Origin: Symsagittifera roscoffensis
Lineage: Eukaryota > Xenacoelomorpha > Acoela > Convolutidae
Assembly: GCF_963678635.1 (NCBI RefSeq)
Contig: NC_087071.1
Coordinates: 13,561,231-13,625,230 of the forward strand
Reading direction: 5' to 3'
Length of the DNA: 64,000 bases
Part shown: in pieces, positions 32,700 to 43,430 of the stretch
How the letters are laid out: every line of letters starts with the position of its first letter
How positions within the stretch are numbered: position 1 is the stretch's first letter
Made by a program: the position numbers and the translations under genes
The notes under the pieces: generated by a model
What the model was told of the DNA's origin: nothing
What the model saw: the letters and a program-made list of their open reading frames with translations, nothing else
The model's database searches: none

Positions 32700-33650
32700 T
32701 ACATAATTCAGACACAGATTTATCTGAAAAAATTACTGAAATTCTGAATATATATGAGAAAAAACCAATTTTTAAAGGTAAACCAACATTTAAAAAATGG
32801 TGTAACTATTGCCGAGAATACGGACACAGTATTGCTGAATGCAGACAAAAACAGCAAGACAATCAAAATAAACCACAAAAATATAAAGACCCAAATAAAT
32901 CATTCTATCAATACATGGAGAAAGATCAAAATTTACCAAACAAAAATATTCATAGTAACAACAGCTCTGGAAAACCACTACCAAGTTGCTCAAACCATTC
33001 AAGAAATCAATCACCTTATAAGTTTAACTACAGAGGCAGATCACCAGATCAAAGAAATTCACGAAATCCCTCACAATATCGATATAGTCGATCACACAGT
33101 AGAAATAACTCTTATCGAAATAATTATTCACGTTCAAACTCAAACGGACAGCACTATTCGTTTGATACCAGTTCCCATTCACATCCTAGGAATAGATACT
33201 ACTCAAATGATAGATCAAGAAATTCATCATACAATAGATATAGAATTTGTTCCAACAATAGGAACAGAAGTTATTCAAATAATCGAAATCAGCAATATAA
33301 TAATCGATTACGAGATTATTCAAACAACAGATCAAATCACCAAAGATCAAATTACAACAATTATTAAAACAGATCACGAAATAATTCACAAAAGAAATTC
33401 AAACAAAAACAATAGACAAAAAAACTACGCTCAATCACCTCATAGAAATAACACAAGTTATCCAGATTCTCAAAACAAATATAGATGTAACACACCAAAA
33501 CATCAGAGACAAATAAATCAAGTTCAAATAACTGATGAAACAAATTCAGAATCCCCTGGTATTGAAAACACAGAGACTATTGAGTTACAATTAAATCACA
33601 TATATTGTGAATCCACAGATAGTGACAGCGATATAGAAAACACACTTTGA
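32700..33650 (+). pseudogene. Nucleocapsid with zinc knuckle and Arg/Ser/Asn-rich tail
   Basis: A CCHC zinc knuckle, CNYCREYGHSIAEC (C-x2-C-x4-H-x4-C), is encoded at 32801-32842. In the same frame it is followed by a long region rich in Asn, Arg, Ser and Tyr to about 33367 (for example RSHSRNNSYRNNYSRSNSNG). Such tails bind RNA. A second overlapping open frame (32754-33650) reads as Ile/Thr/His-rich and is probably only a by-product of the repetitive codons, although its last part (after 33400) may be the true continuation after a frame change. Confidence 0.65.
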
Positions 33651-33682
33651 TAGAAGTTGAACACAATAGTTGAGCTTTCAAC

Positions 33683-34500
33683 TTGATAGAAGTTGCAAAT
33701 GATTATGAATCTGTTAGATACGAACAACCTTTTCTTTCACAAATTTACGAAAATCATTTGGAATTACTTTTAATTTATCACACTAGACCTAAAAGTAATG
33801 ACATATCAATAGAACAATTAGTAAATAAAGAAACCACATCACAACAACCTGAAAAAAAAACAGACACCATGTTCTAGTACAAATCACATTTACCAGAATA
33901 CACCAAAAGAACCACCAAAAGAAAAAATTTGGACAATATCCTTTCTCTTAGAAAGTCCAAAATGTAAAAATTTTCAACCACCAAACCATGAAATAGATTT
34001 TTTAATAGACTGTGGAGCGGAATCAAATATCATTAATATTCCAACTTGGAATGAATTCAAAATTTTACACCAAAGGATAACACCAATAAAAACAACAAGT
34101 AGACTATTATCAGCAAAAGGCTCAATCTTAATAAATTATGGAAAAATACAACCTTTTACTTGTTCCCACCAAAAACAATTGAACAGAATAAACTTCTAAA
34201 TAAACCATTTAAACAGATATTCCATATCACAGATATGAACACAATATTATCGGAATTCCGCTCAGCACAAAGTTTATACCAACTATTAATATATTAGATA
34301 GTAAAATAAATATAAAAGATAAATATTCGAGAAAGCAAAACACCACTTCAACATTCTTCCAAAGAATGAACAAACAACCACCATTCTCTTCAAAATTTAA
34401 CCACATCTATAATAAAGAAAGGAAACATCTCAAACCACTCTCAGGTTATATTTATGAGTTTCCAATTAAACAAGTTTACCAATAGATCAAAAATAAAAAT
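33683..34500 (+). pseudogene. Aspartic protease region
   Basis: Near 33991-34025 the frame reads IDFLIDCGAESNIINI, the retropepsin active-site pattern (hydrophobic-D-S/T/C-G-A) with C in place of the usual S or T. That Asp-Cys-Gly triad is a family variation or a decay change. Flanking pieces are out of frame. The protease would cut gag and gag-pol. Surrounding stops mean no intact protein is made. Confidence 0.55.
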
Positions 34501-34515
34501 AAACAACATCTCTTT

Positions 34516-34878
34516 ATGTCAGACTTTGAATTTAGACCAAGTCACAAATTTTTTAGAGTAACAATTTCATTCATAAAATACATGAAAAACTCAAATTCCG
34601 ATATAATTTCTCTACACGTGTTTAACAATTCACCATACAAAATCACCTTACCCTTAGGACTTGTAGGATATCGCGAAACTAATGCAACAATTTCCCCCAC
34701 AAAAGAGGTAGCATACAGAGTGAATAACATACTACAACTTTTAGATTTATGTCAGTCAGCAATCCTCGATGAAGAATTATCAATAAATAATATAACAAGT
34801 AATGAAAAAAGGAACACAGACCATTTCATAAAAACACCGTATTTTAAACCAACCTTCAAATTATCACACTATACTTAA
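34516..34878 (+). pseudogene. Protease-RT linker remnant
   Basis: A 120-codon open piece with FRVTISFIKYMKNSNSDIIS and a following SPYKITLPLGLVGYRETNA segment, the kind of beta-rich 'linker' seen between protease and RT in Gypsy elements ('...lp.G..G......'). After it the expected first half of the RT (the regions before the LPFGL-type block) is missing: the next recognisable RT sequence begins at about 34965. An internal deletion is inferred. Confidence 0.5.
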
Positions 34879-34959
34879 CAACAACAAAATTTCCTAACAA
34901 TGTTCAATTTTCAACACTCCCAATTAATACGAAACGAATTTGAAAAAATTTCGTAATTG

Positions 34960-35440
34960 GAAATCAACAAGGCGAGTTCAATAGATTATTCTATGGAATA
35001 TCCATAGGACCAGCAGCCTTTTCAGCTTTTATGAGCAAAATTTTTAGACCACTAATACTCAAGAAAAATGCAATCATATATTCAGACGATGTTTTTATGA
35101 AATCACAAACAAAAGATGAAATGTTCATAATTCTAGCAAAATATCATCAAATTCTATAAAACGAAAACATGAAAGCAGCCCCAGATAAATCACATTTTTT
35201 CTTAACACGCGTAAAAATTCTTGGACACATCATAGAAAAAGAAACTATAACACCACTGAAATCGCGGGATGACGCAGTTCAATAACTTCAACCACCAACA
35301 AATAAAAAGAAAATACAAGAATTTCTCGGAATGTTAAATTTGTTAAGGAAATACGTATATAAAATGGAATTATACTTAAGACCATTCTATAATATTCTTA
35401 GACAACAAAATAATTTTGAACGGATAACAGAACACTGAAA
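34960..35440 (+). pseudogene. Reverse transcriptase, N-terminal half deleted
   Basis: The frame from about 34965 reads GEFNRLFYGISIGPAAFSAF (usual 'y.r.PfGl.naP..F'), then IIYSDDVFMKS at 35073-35105, where YSDD replaces the usual Y-hydrophobic-DD. It continues to KSHFFLTRVKILGHIIEKE and IQEFLGMLNLLRKYVYKMEL, the standard segments after the active site. Stops at about 35158 and 35283 break it. The palm motifs before this (the first catalytic Asp region) are absent. Not functional. Confidence 0.75.
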
Positions 35441-35499
35441 ACAAATTGAAGAAATCAAAAAACTTCTCACTGAAAGAAATTCAAACACAATCCGAGATC

Positions 35500-35965
35500 C
35501 AAATCAAGCATTTTATGCAATGTGCGATGCTTCAAATTTTGGCATCGGAGCAGCAATATTACAATCCCAGAGGGGAACAAATAAAATGAATCTTATTCCA
35601 GCAAACTCTCGCCTATTTACACAAGCTGAATTACGATTCTCTACCCTTATGAGAGAGTGCACAGGTCACATAACACCTTAACAGAATTTGAATTTTTGAT
35701 ACTTGGTTCAAAACATCCAACAGTTTTGTTTACAGACCATGAACCTATCGTATTTTTTCTTACACAAAAATCAAATCCAAACGGTAGAGTTTATAGATTT
35801 CAACTAATCTTAATGAAATTTCCAAACTTACACATAGTATGGACAGCAGGAAAAAACCTTGCACTACCTGATAACCTTAGTAGAAATACACCACCGGAAT
35901 TATTAACAAGAAAAACAACAGTCGAAGTACCACAAACTACAAAAATTTTATCTCGCCAAAGATGA
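35500..35965 (+). pseudogene. RNase H remnant
   Basis: AMCDASNFGIGAAILQSQRG at about 35515-35575 matches the Gypsy RNase H start (D-A-S-..G.GA.L.Q). A second piece, 35657-35965, has TVLFTDHEPIVFFLTQKSNP and FQLILMKFPNLHIVWTAGKN with ALPDNLSR, the typical end of this domain ('.aDaLSR'). A frame change lies near 35650. It would degrade the RNA strand of the RNA-DNA hybrid. Confidence 0.75.
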
Positions 35966-36304
35966 AACTTCACCACGATTAGAATGTAAATATGCAGTAA
36001 AAACTGACATAGAACAATCACAAATAATTAATCTACAACGTTTTCCACTCTACTTAGATTGTCAAAACAACCATTATGAAGTTGATTTATTAGGTACATC
36101 TACATGTAAACTAATTCCATATTCATATTGGATTTTAAAAAATACTCAACAAAAACGACTTAAACAACAACCACATGAAAAGCACCCATTCTCTTTAATA
36201 GCAAAGGAAAATCAAACTGATAACATAAACTTATCAGGACCGTTACCAAATGATTCAAAATACACGATAAATCAAGTTTTTATTCTCCATGACCCACTGG
36301 TTAC

Positions 36305-37110
36305 TTGATACAATACCTCTACACAGACATTCTAGAATATCGAACACCTGATTTTAAAGTATCATTTCTACCTTTAAGTATGATGTTAATCGCATTCAAC
36401 ACTTCCCTTACCTTAAATACAAAGGGACATTCCCGATCAGAAAAAACATATTCAAATTTTAAACAAAATTTTTATTTCCCTAAAGCACCAATTTGGATAA
36501 AAAGTTTATGCAACGTTTGTATAATATGCCAATCAAATTAACCCTATCCAAATCAAAAACAAATAGCACAGAAACAAGATTTTGAAGGACAAAGTTTATA
36601 TTTTAACCACCGCATTTCATTCGACACAAAAGGACCAATTTCACCATGTTCAGAAAGAACCTCATACGTAATGGTAATTGTTGATGCATTTACACACTAT
36701 GTAGCACTTAACCCAGTACCCCATTGTAATGCTTATTATGCATACACAACTTTCTACGAACTGTGTATATCTAATTTCGGATTACCCGAAATTTTAGTCA
36801 CAGACAATGGCACTGAATTTATTAATAATGAAATCATCACATTATTTCATTTATATCACATTAAACATAAACGACGCACATCTCAAGCACCTTGGACAAC
36901 AGGATTAGTCGAAGGTATGAACCGTTCATTACAAGAATATCTCAGATGTATCATCAATGGAAATGATACCAGATATACTGAATGCGTCAGCAGATGTAAA
37001 AAATATTCCAACTTTCATACCATTCACAAATTACGACAACACTAGGAATGTCACCGTACGAAATGGTATTCAACTAAAAACCACGTGAACCAATAATGTT
37101 TACAGCAAAC
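36305..37110 (+). pseudogene. Integrase (zinc-binding and DDE core) remnant
   Basis: 36305-36541 carries the HHCC zinc-binding part, with KGHSRSEKTYSNF and LCNVCIICQSN. The DDE core follows: FDTKGPIS and VIVDAFTHYVALNPVPHCNA (first Asp), LVTDNGTEFINNEIITLFHL (second Asp, 36801 onward), and GLVEGMNRSLQEYLRCIING (Glu). The piece 36671-37045 is open; frame breaks lie before and after it. It would insert the cDNA into the genome. Spacing of the three acidic residues looks normal. Confidence 0.8.
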
Positions 37111-37120
37111 GCCCATAAAA

Positions 37121-37609
37121 ATGCACAAGGTTATTGCCAGCCTAACAAAAAAAATGCTACAAAGACAAAGTGTAATTACCCAAATTAATTCACGCTTTAC
37201 ACCAGCAACAAACTTAGAAATAGGAAAATTTGCTTTAAATACAAAGTGTACAACCCAAAAAGGAATTTCTAAAAAAATACAACCACTCCGAAAAGGACTA
37301 TACCAAATAATCGAGAAACCCACTGATGTCACATACAAATTGATAGACACGAGAAAGAAAGAAGTTATTCAACACCGAAATAATCTATTAACCTATAACC
37401 CAAAAGAATATGCACTCCGTGAATTAACGCAATTATATTCTTACACAGGTTTAAAAATTGTTCAAAACAATTCAGAAACTGAATTAAATCACAACACCGA
37501 TGAACAAACAAGTCCAAAATTAGATCAACAAAAAGAAAACGTTAGCCAAACATCTCTTAAACAAAAAAAAAACAAATGTCTCAAAAACAAAGAAAAAATA
37601 GAAAAATGA
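37121..37609 (+). pseudogene. Integrase C-terminal domain and tail
   Basis: A 162-codon open piece. KIQPLRKGLYQIIEKPTDVT and the following YKLIDTRKKEVIQHRNNLL form the SH3-like/GPY-F type C-terminal domain of Gypsy integrases ('..Pl..GpY.ii.k.......l......... h.n.l'). After YNPKEYALRELTQLY comes an Asn/Lys/Gln-rich tail. The domain helps DNA binding. In register with the integrase apart from one frame change at about 37045-37120. Confidence 0.65.
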
Positions 37610-39043
37610 CAAAAAAAATTTTACTACCAGATCAAAAAAAAATCTGAACATAGAGAACTATCACGACTCAGAAGTCAACCGAGAAAAAATTATAAAGTAT
37701 TCATTCCACAATCTAAAATACTCAAGAAAGTTGAAATAAAAAAAAACTTTCATTTCCCTTTCCATCATCTTCTTTTAAATAATTTGAACAATCCTCATTT
37801 TCAATATAACATGCTGAAAAACAATCGAGCAGATCTAATTCAAAATCAGCCAAAGAAATCATCCCGAATAAGACACTTTATTTATAGCAAAATGACTTGA
37901 TTAGCCGACACATATTCACCTCGAAGCTTATCTATAACTATCACTTCAATACCGCCAGGTCAAAAAAGCAAACCGCTATAAATTGACAACTCAAAGAAAT
38001 ATAATCTCAATATTATAACCCTCCCCTATCAAGCAGTAGAAAAATCAACAATATTATCCCAATTTAGCACTCATTATACCCTCAAGCAAAACTATTAAAT
38101 TAGCCTAAAGAACAAAAACACATGATCATTTACCCTAAAATACGAACTTTTCTTGGATACCCCCAATTATTCTATAAATAGAAACAAAACTACGAAGATC
38201 GCCCCGACATCTCAAAATAATCTCTCAACAACACTTGATGAAACCCAACCCACTTGTCAAAATTCAAAAAATAACCCAACCACACTCGAATTTCGTCCCA
38301 AAAAATTGAAAAATTTTCGACAAAACAAATCGTAATGTTTCTCTTAACAACGATCACTAAATTCAAACAGATATTTTTCAAACTTTTAATCAAACTTTCA
38401 AATATTTTAAAATTTTTATAATAATTTTAACTAATATCATAGAAAATCTATTGATACTTTTTATACTATTTTGCAATCTTTTTTAAATTTTCTACTCAAT
38501 CTTCGAGGTATATATATCCCTTTCCACTATCCTTGATACCCTCCTCAGTTACGATAATTTCAAATCTATTTAAAGGTTTCGTAAACTATTTAGTAGAACA
38601 GATGTTATTCTACTCTTTGTATTATTTCTCACATTTTTAACATCACTCATTATGACAATATCTAAATGTATGAAAAGCAATCATCACGTTCGCATCAACC
38701 ACTATTCTCTTATTTCTTTTCATTGAAGGTCATTGGAACAAACATAAATTTTCATCATAAAAGACTTCACTCAAAGAAATTTTCCAAAATTGCTAATCAA
38801 CAACCCACACACCAGTCCCCATAAACAACGTCACAAGAATATCCATCAACACCCACAAGTACCCTGAATCTGCATTCATCTACACGCATTTGTTTTCAAG
38901 AAAATCCTTTTGAAGAAAGACACGCACGATTATCTGAACCATTAGGACCCGTTGTCCGCCAAGCACCTTTAAGTGAACCACAATACGAACCAACATATAA
39001 TCTATACCCACACCTACAACAAGATCTAAACAGAGTAAGTCAC
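37610..39043 (+). other. 3' region of the Gypsy-like element, no intact ORF
   Basis: A-rich, with short coding-like pieces in changing frames (for example 38153-38335, Asn/Thr/Lys-rich). It lies between the end of pol and the downstream ORF pieces at 39044. An env-like protein (signal peptide, transmembrane segment, furin-like site) was looked for and not seen. Confidence 0.45.
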
Positions 39044-39546
39044 TTGAGCCAAAACCAAAGCACACTCGAAATAAGTCGACAAATTATACATCCAAGACGA
39101 AATAGAAATTTTCAAACTCCCAGAAATCAATTTAACATGTCTCAATCACCAACATCAAGTCCCTTAGACCTTTCAAGTAGCACACTACCAGAAACAGCTC
39201 CAACTGTTTCACAACAAAGCACTTCACAACAAAGCACGAATATTCCATCAGATTACTTAGATTCAACCCCTATATCAGAACAAATTAGAGAAATTCTTTT
39301 AATAAACCAACAACCACAGAACGCTCTCCATATTGGATGACAAACAAATACCCTCACGGTGAACCAAAATTAGTAAGCAACTCAGTTGACATTCCGTTCG
39401 ATACAACACTATATACATTACCCGAAACACTTTTCCTTCCCTCCGCACCTTCTTTAAGCCAAATATCACAATCAACATTTCCCTTCAGTTTTCCTACCAA
39501 CCTTGATTCAGGGTATCAAGAACAATCATCTCAATATATACCATAA
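39044..39546 (+). pseudogene. Post-pol ORF remnant of unknown function
   Basis: Two neighbouring open pieces (39044-39340, 39337-39546) encode Ser/Thr/Pro/Gln-rich, low-complexity protein, with PTSSPLDLSSSTLPETAPTV in the first and LPETLFLPSAPSLSQISQST in the second. They overlap by four bases in different frames, so one frameshift probably split a single ORF. No transmembrane segment or known domain. A further piece (40106-40291) may continue it. Such extra ORFs after pol are uncommon in Gypsy elements apart from env. Confidence 0.4.
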
Positions 39547-39855
39547 CGGTTAGATTGGATTACATTCGTTCACCCCCACCTATCTTTGGTCAACATCAGG
39601 AAAATAATAGACTACACAACTGGGCAGTAAATAGATTACAATATCGACACGATATTAAGCCAAATATCACAATCAACATTTCCCTTCAGTTTTCCTACCA
39701 ACCTTGATTCAGGGTATCAAGAACAATCATCTCAAAATATACCATAACGGTTAAATTGGATTACATTCGTTCACCCCCACCTATCTTTGGTCAACATCAG
39801 GAAAATAATAGACTACACAACTGGGCAGTAAATAGATTACAATATCGACACGGTA
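39454..39855 (+). repeat. 201-bp tandem duplication
   Basis: The segment starting 'ttaagccaaatatcacaatc' is repeated once, 201 bases downstream, with only a few changes ('caatatataccataacggttaga' versus 'caaaatataccataacggttaaa'). The period is 67 codons, so the duplication is frame-neutral, but a stop (taa of 'ccataacgg') is present in both copies. It arose after, or late in, the life of the element. Confidence 0.95.
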
Positions 39856-40291
39856 TTAACAAAGATATACAAAGACATAATATCCAAATACTACAACAAA
39901 GCAGTCTAACCTTAAAATTCGAACATACAGTAAATTGAATAACATTGTTCAACATCCACTTCCATTAGACCCTCCAAATATAACCGCTCAATCTTTACCT
40001 CCCCCATTTATAACAACAGAAGTAATATAAGAAAAACGATAGATATACAAAAAAGACCATCGGATACATAACCTTTTACAACCCATACTCAGAATTGTCA
40101 TACACATGTATATTCTAAAGATATTCACATTTCAACACCTCAATTTTCTCAATTTTTCCGAACCAAATCAAAATCCCTCTCCTCGCACAGGTCCTCAAGA
40201 TTTATTAGTAACACACTACGATTGTGAAGAAAACGAACAAAAAACACATCAAAAATATGCTATAAATCAAATCACAACCTTCCTTCAATAA

Positions 40292-40929
40292 TGAAGAATC
40301 CTATAATTTTATAAGGTTTCATAAATTTATATTAACCAATTGCAATAAATGAAGCAGTAAAACTTACCACCAAACAGCAATCAATTGATATATAAATAAT
40401 TTTCCCATATGCAGTAAATACTCTTAAAATGAAAATAAATTACTAATTTCGACCACCCAAAAACCGTAAAATTAAATTTTCAAACTAGTAAATCATAAAA
40501 GTTGCCTATAAAAATAAAGCAGTACTAAACTTTTCAAAGACGCTTTTTTATAATTGTAAAACATTCACTCGCCCACAATTCTATCAACAATCGCACAGAA
40601 GTTTTGTTTAAAATGATGAACTTTATTTTTAATTTTGACAGATAACAACTCCAACAAGTTTTAACACAATTCAAACTTTCCTTTATCCCGGTTGGAAAGG
40701 AAATATTGAAAAATCCTAACTAACCAACGCAGCTTACTAAACACCAAAAACCACAACTTAACAGCATGCATGACTAAGAAAAGAACCGCTTAAAACTGGA
40801 TAAATTATTCATCATACATCTCTTCTTACAGAAAAAAAGAATATGCTCGCAACCTCTAAAGAAAAATCACCATCAACAATCCTACACTTCAATAAGAACA
40901 TTGAAAAACTAACCTCTCTAAACCCCGGA
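40292..40929 (+). other. 3' untranslated part of the Gypsy-like element
   Basis: No coding. The part 40555-40620 ('cactcgcccacaattctatc', 'acaatcgcacag') is shared with the reverse copy at about 56075-56110. The part 40840-40930 ('gaatatgctcgcaac', 'aaaccccggat') is shared with 41637-41729 and with the reverse copy at 54902-55000. A purine stretch ending GGATGGG in the other copies, just before the LTR, is the likely polypurine tract; here it is reduced to 'ggat'. Confidence 0.6.
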
Positions 40930-41281
40930 TTAAATATTAAATACAAACCAATATTAAATACTAATATACTAACCAATCATACTCCATCAAACTAACAACC
41001 TATTTATTTGTAAAGTGTTGAAACTACAGAACAATTAGTTTCAACAGCAGAACAACTTGAATTAAAATTAGAATACAGTTCTTCTCATTCTGGAACTAAC
41101 TCGTGCAAACCGGTGTACACTATATCTTTTGAGACTAGGAAAATTAAGAGTAAGATTAAGATCGGTATTAGACTAAGAAGTTGCACGAATCTATCCGGTC
41201 GAAAAAAAAAGATAGCGTGACGAGCAGACGGTGTACCTATCTGAAATTACTCTATGAGTACAGTATCTAATACATAACTCA
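40930..41281 (+). repeat. 3' LTR of the Gypsy-like element
   Basis: Shares with the 5' LTR 'actaaccaatcatactccat', 'ggtattagactaagaagttgcacgaatctatccgg' and the end 'ataactca'. The start is altered by a deletion and replaced by AT-rich DNA. The inner hairpin pair is degenerate. The next base starts the dispersed repeat also found at 1109. Confidence 0.75.
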
Positions 41282-41442
41282 AATTGGTCAAAATGGCCAA
41301 AATGGCAATCTTTAATGACATCACTTTACGAAAAATAATCACCGGTGAAATATCTTTTCAAATTTAAGCTCAGGACAACAATACCTTTTAAATGATAAAA
41401 AAATTTTGTCAAAATTGGCTAGTTGAAAAGTAGAAATTTGCA
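41281..41442 (+). repeat. Dispersed repeat, copy 2
   Basis: Matches 1109-1273 ('aaattggtcaaaatggccaaaatggcaatcttta'-like start) with small differences. It sits between the 3' LTR and the second partial Gypsy copy. Confidence 0.65.
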
Positions 41443-42101
41443 ACATCTGAACGAGATTGGAGCTTTGCTGTTCTCAAATCAACCGAATCAATACCCATCA
41501 CAACCGATCAGAAATCACGATACGATCTCCCGAAATAATCGTGACACACAGCGACCACTCAAAAAAAAATTTCTTATCGACGATTCCAACTTCCTGGAGC
41601 AACCGATAACAACCCTTCTTCCAAAACGGAAAAAGGAATATGCTCGCAACTTCTAAAAAAGAATATCATCATCCATCCTCCACTACAGTAGAACGCTGAA
41701 GAACTAAAACTCTGTAAAACGCGGATGGGTGGAACCAGATCTAAACTAGAATTTATTTTTGGAAATTTTCTGCTTTTTATCTCTTTAAAATATTGAATAC
41801 TAACCAATCTTACTCCATTAAACTAGCAACTCACTTATTTGTTAGTGCTGAAACTACTTGTAGTTTCAGCACCAGAAAGATTTGAATTTAACTTAGTTGC
41901 CTTCTCCAAAGAGACCGACTCGTATAAAACCACTATACTCCAGATCTATGGAGACTACGAGATATAAGAGTAAGATTAAGATTGGTACTGGACTAAGTAG
42001 TTGCACGAATCTATCCGGCCGAAATTAGGATAGCGTGACGAGCAGACGGTGTACCTTATCTGAATTTACTCTATGAGTATTACCAAATAGGTCTTAACTC
42101 A
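41443..42101 (+). mobile_element. 3' end and LTR of a second copy of the Gypsy-like family
   Basis: 41443-41729 matches the sequence before the 3' LTR in the other copies (for example 'ggaatatgctcgcaac', 'actctgtaaaacgcggatggg'). 41730-42101 is an LTR of 372 bp starting TGGAACCAGAT and ending TTAACTCA, closer to the 5' LTR of the large element than that element's own 3' LTR is. The hairpin pair around 'ctgaaactacttgtagtttcag' is intact. Everything upstream is lost. Confidence 0.8.
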
Positions 42102-42676
42102 CTAGGGGTCCTGGGAAGTTCCCAAAAAGACTACTTGGATAGATTTTGGTTCTTCCAAACTTAAGGACTATTCTTTTTTGATTCAAATTCTTGTTATAAG
42201 GGCTCACCTAATCTAAGCTAAAGCTAGGCGATTCGTCATGAGTTTTCGCGATTGTTTCCTAGCAACACTGTAACTAATTGTTTTCAATTTAATACGCCAA
42301 CTGATTATTCTGGTGGTTCGGAATTAGGAAAAACTGTTTCCTCTAGTAGCTGTATGTTGGATAGAAGTTTTCCAAACATCGTTATAAAAGTTTGAAACTA
42401 CCTTGCTGTTTCCGTTTTGCTTGTGTTTAATGCAGTGTAAAAAAAACAATTTTAAGTACTGTAAATTTCATCTGTCTGAACATCATGAATTTTGTTTTCT
42501 CATCTGGTTGTGAAAAAAAAGAGAAATATCAGGTTGTTTCAATGAGATTCAATCTTGTTAATAAAAATGATACAAAGATGCATCAATTGAAAATTGAAGG
42601 ATGACTGGAGCAATTGATGATTTGTCAAAAAGTCGTAGATTTTCAGCACTAAAGCACTGTTTGTCAACGCTAGCTT
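42102..42676. other. No gene seen
   Basis: AT-rich intron sequence. Nothing recognisable on either strand. Confidence 0.4.
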
Positions 42677-42899
42677 CCCGCACCGAAATTTCTCGGATAA
42701 AAATAGATTATATTGAGAAAATGTTGCCATAAAAATTGCCATTATAATCGATTATGTGCAACCAATTTAAGCAACATTTTCTATTATAATAGAGAAAAAA
42801 TAGATTATTTTCATCAAGAATACATTGCCTTTTAATTCCACTAAAATGTATTTTTATCTCCACATAATCTCAAAACAATCTATTTTTTTTGCCCTGAAA

Positions 42900-43025
42900 T
42901 CGCCATGAAATCGCAAAAAATTCGGTTGCTTTTGCCATAAAACTGCAATCAAATATTTTGTTATTGCCATAAAATTGCAACAAAAACTATTGCTTTTGCC
43001 ATAATGTTGCAAAAAAATCAATTAT
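42900..43025 (+). repeat. 32-bp tandem repeat, about four copies
   Basis: 'ttgccataaaactgcaa', 'ttgccataaaattgcaa' and 'ttgccataatgttgcaa' begin at 42932, 42964 and 42996, 32 bases apart, with a diverged copy before them ('cgccatgaaatcgcaa'). Confidence 0.85.
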
Positions 43026-43139
43026 GTTGTCAAAAAATTTGATTATATTGTCAGAAAAATTGATTTTTCTCTTCTTAAAAGCATGGTATTTGAAAACTCA
43101 AAGCAAAATTTGAATTCAAACCAAACGACACAAACCATG

Positions 43140-43430
43140 AAAATCATCAATATAAACAAGATTTCCGGTACAAAAATGTGCAACAAAAATACAAACTATC
43201 ATCATTGTAAATCAGATTATGTGCAAAAACATATGTAAAAATTCAAGAACATTGTGCATATAAACCAGATTTGAACTCGAAAATATGCAATGAAATCATA
43301 GTAAATCATTATTGTAAATCAGATCTTGGGCAAAAATTTATAAAACAATTGATTAAATGGGTCAATATAAATCACATTTTGAGCTCAAAAATGTGCAACA
43401 AAAAAGTAGAAAATCATCATTGTAATCAAG
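43140..43430 (+). repeat. About 107-bp tandem repeat, nearly three copies
   Basis: 'tgtaaatcagat' at 43206 and 43313, then 'tgtaatcaag' at 43421, mark a period of 107-108. Each unit also has 'aaatgtgcaacaaaaa' and 'atataaa.cagatt'. Confidence 0.75.

Larger units (their letters stand above)
28206..41281 (+). mobile_element. Gypsy-like LTR retrotransposon, about 13.1 kb, inactive
   Basis: Related LTRs (28206-28583 and about 40930-41281) flank a region with, in order, leader, extra gag-side ORFs, gag with zinc knuckle, aspartic protease, reverse transcriptase, RNase H, integrase, and a long 3' region with further ORF pieces. The order PR-RT-RH-IN is that of Gypsy/Metaviridae-type elements. Stops, frameshifts and loss of the first half of RT show it is dead. 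The two LTRs differ by many substitutions and indels, so the insertion is old. The + strand of the whole element is strikingly A-rich and G-poor, unlike the flanks. It lies in intron 2 of the lectin gene in the same orientation as the gene. At 13 kb it is long for the group. Confidence 0.85.

Noticed and set aside
32790-33389. Minus-strand open stretches opposite the nucleocapsid region
   Set aside because: They are complementary shadows of the repetitive Asn/Arg/Ser codons of the gag tail.
37610-40300. Possible envelope gene after pol in the Gypsy-like element
   Set aside because: No signal peptide, membrane anchor or processing site was seen; the pieces are low-complexity Ser/Pro/Asn-rich.
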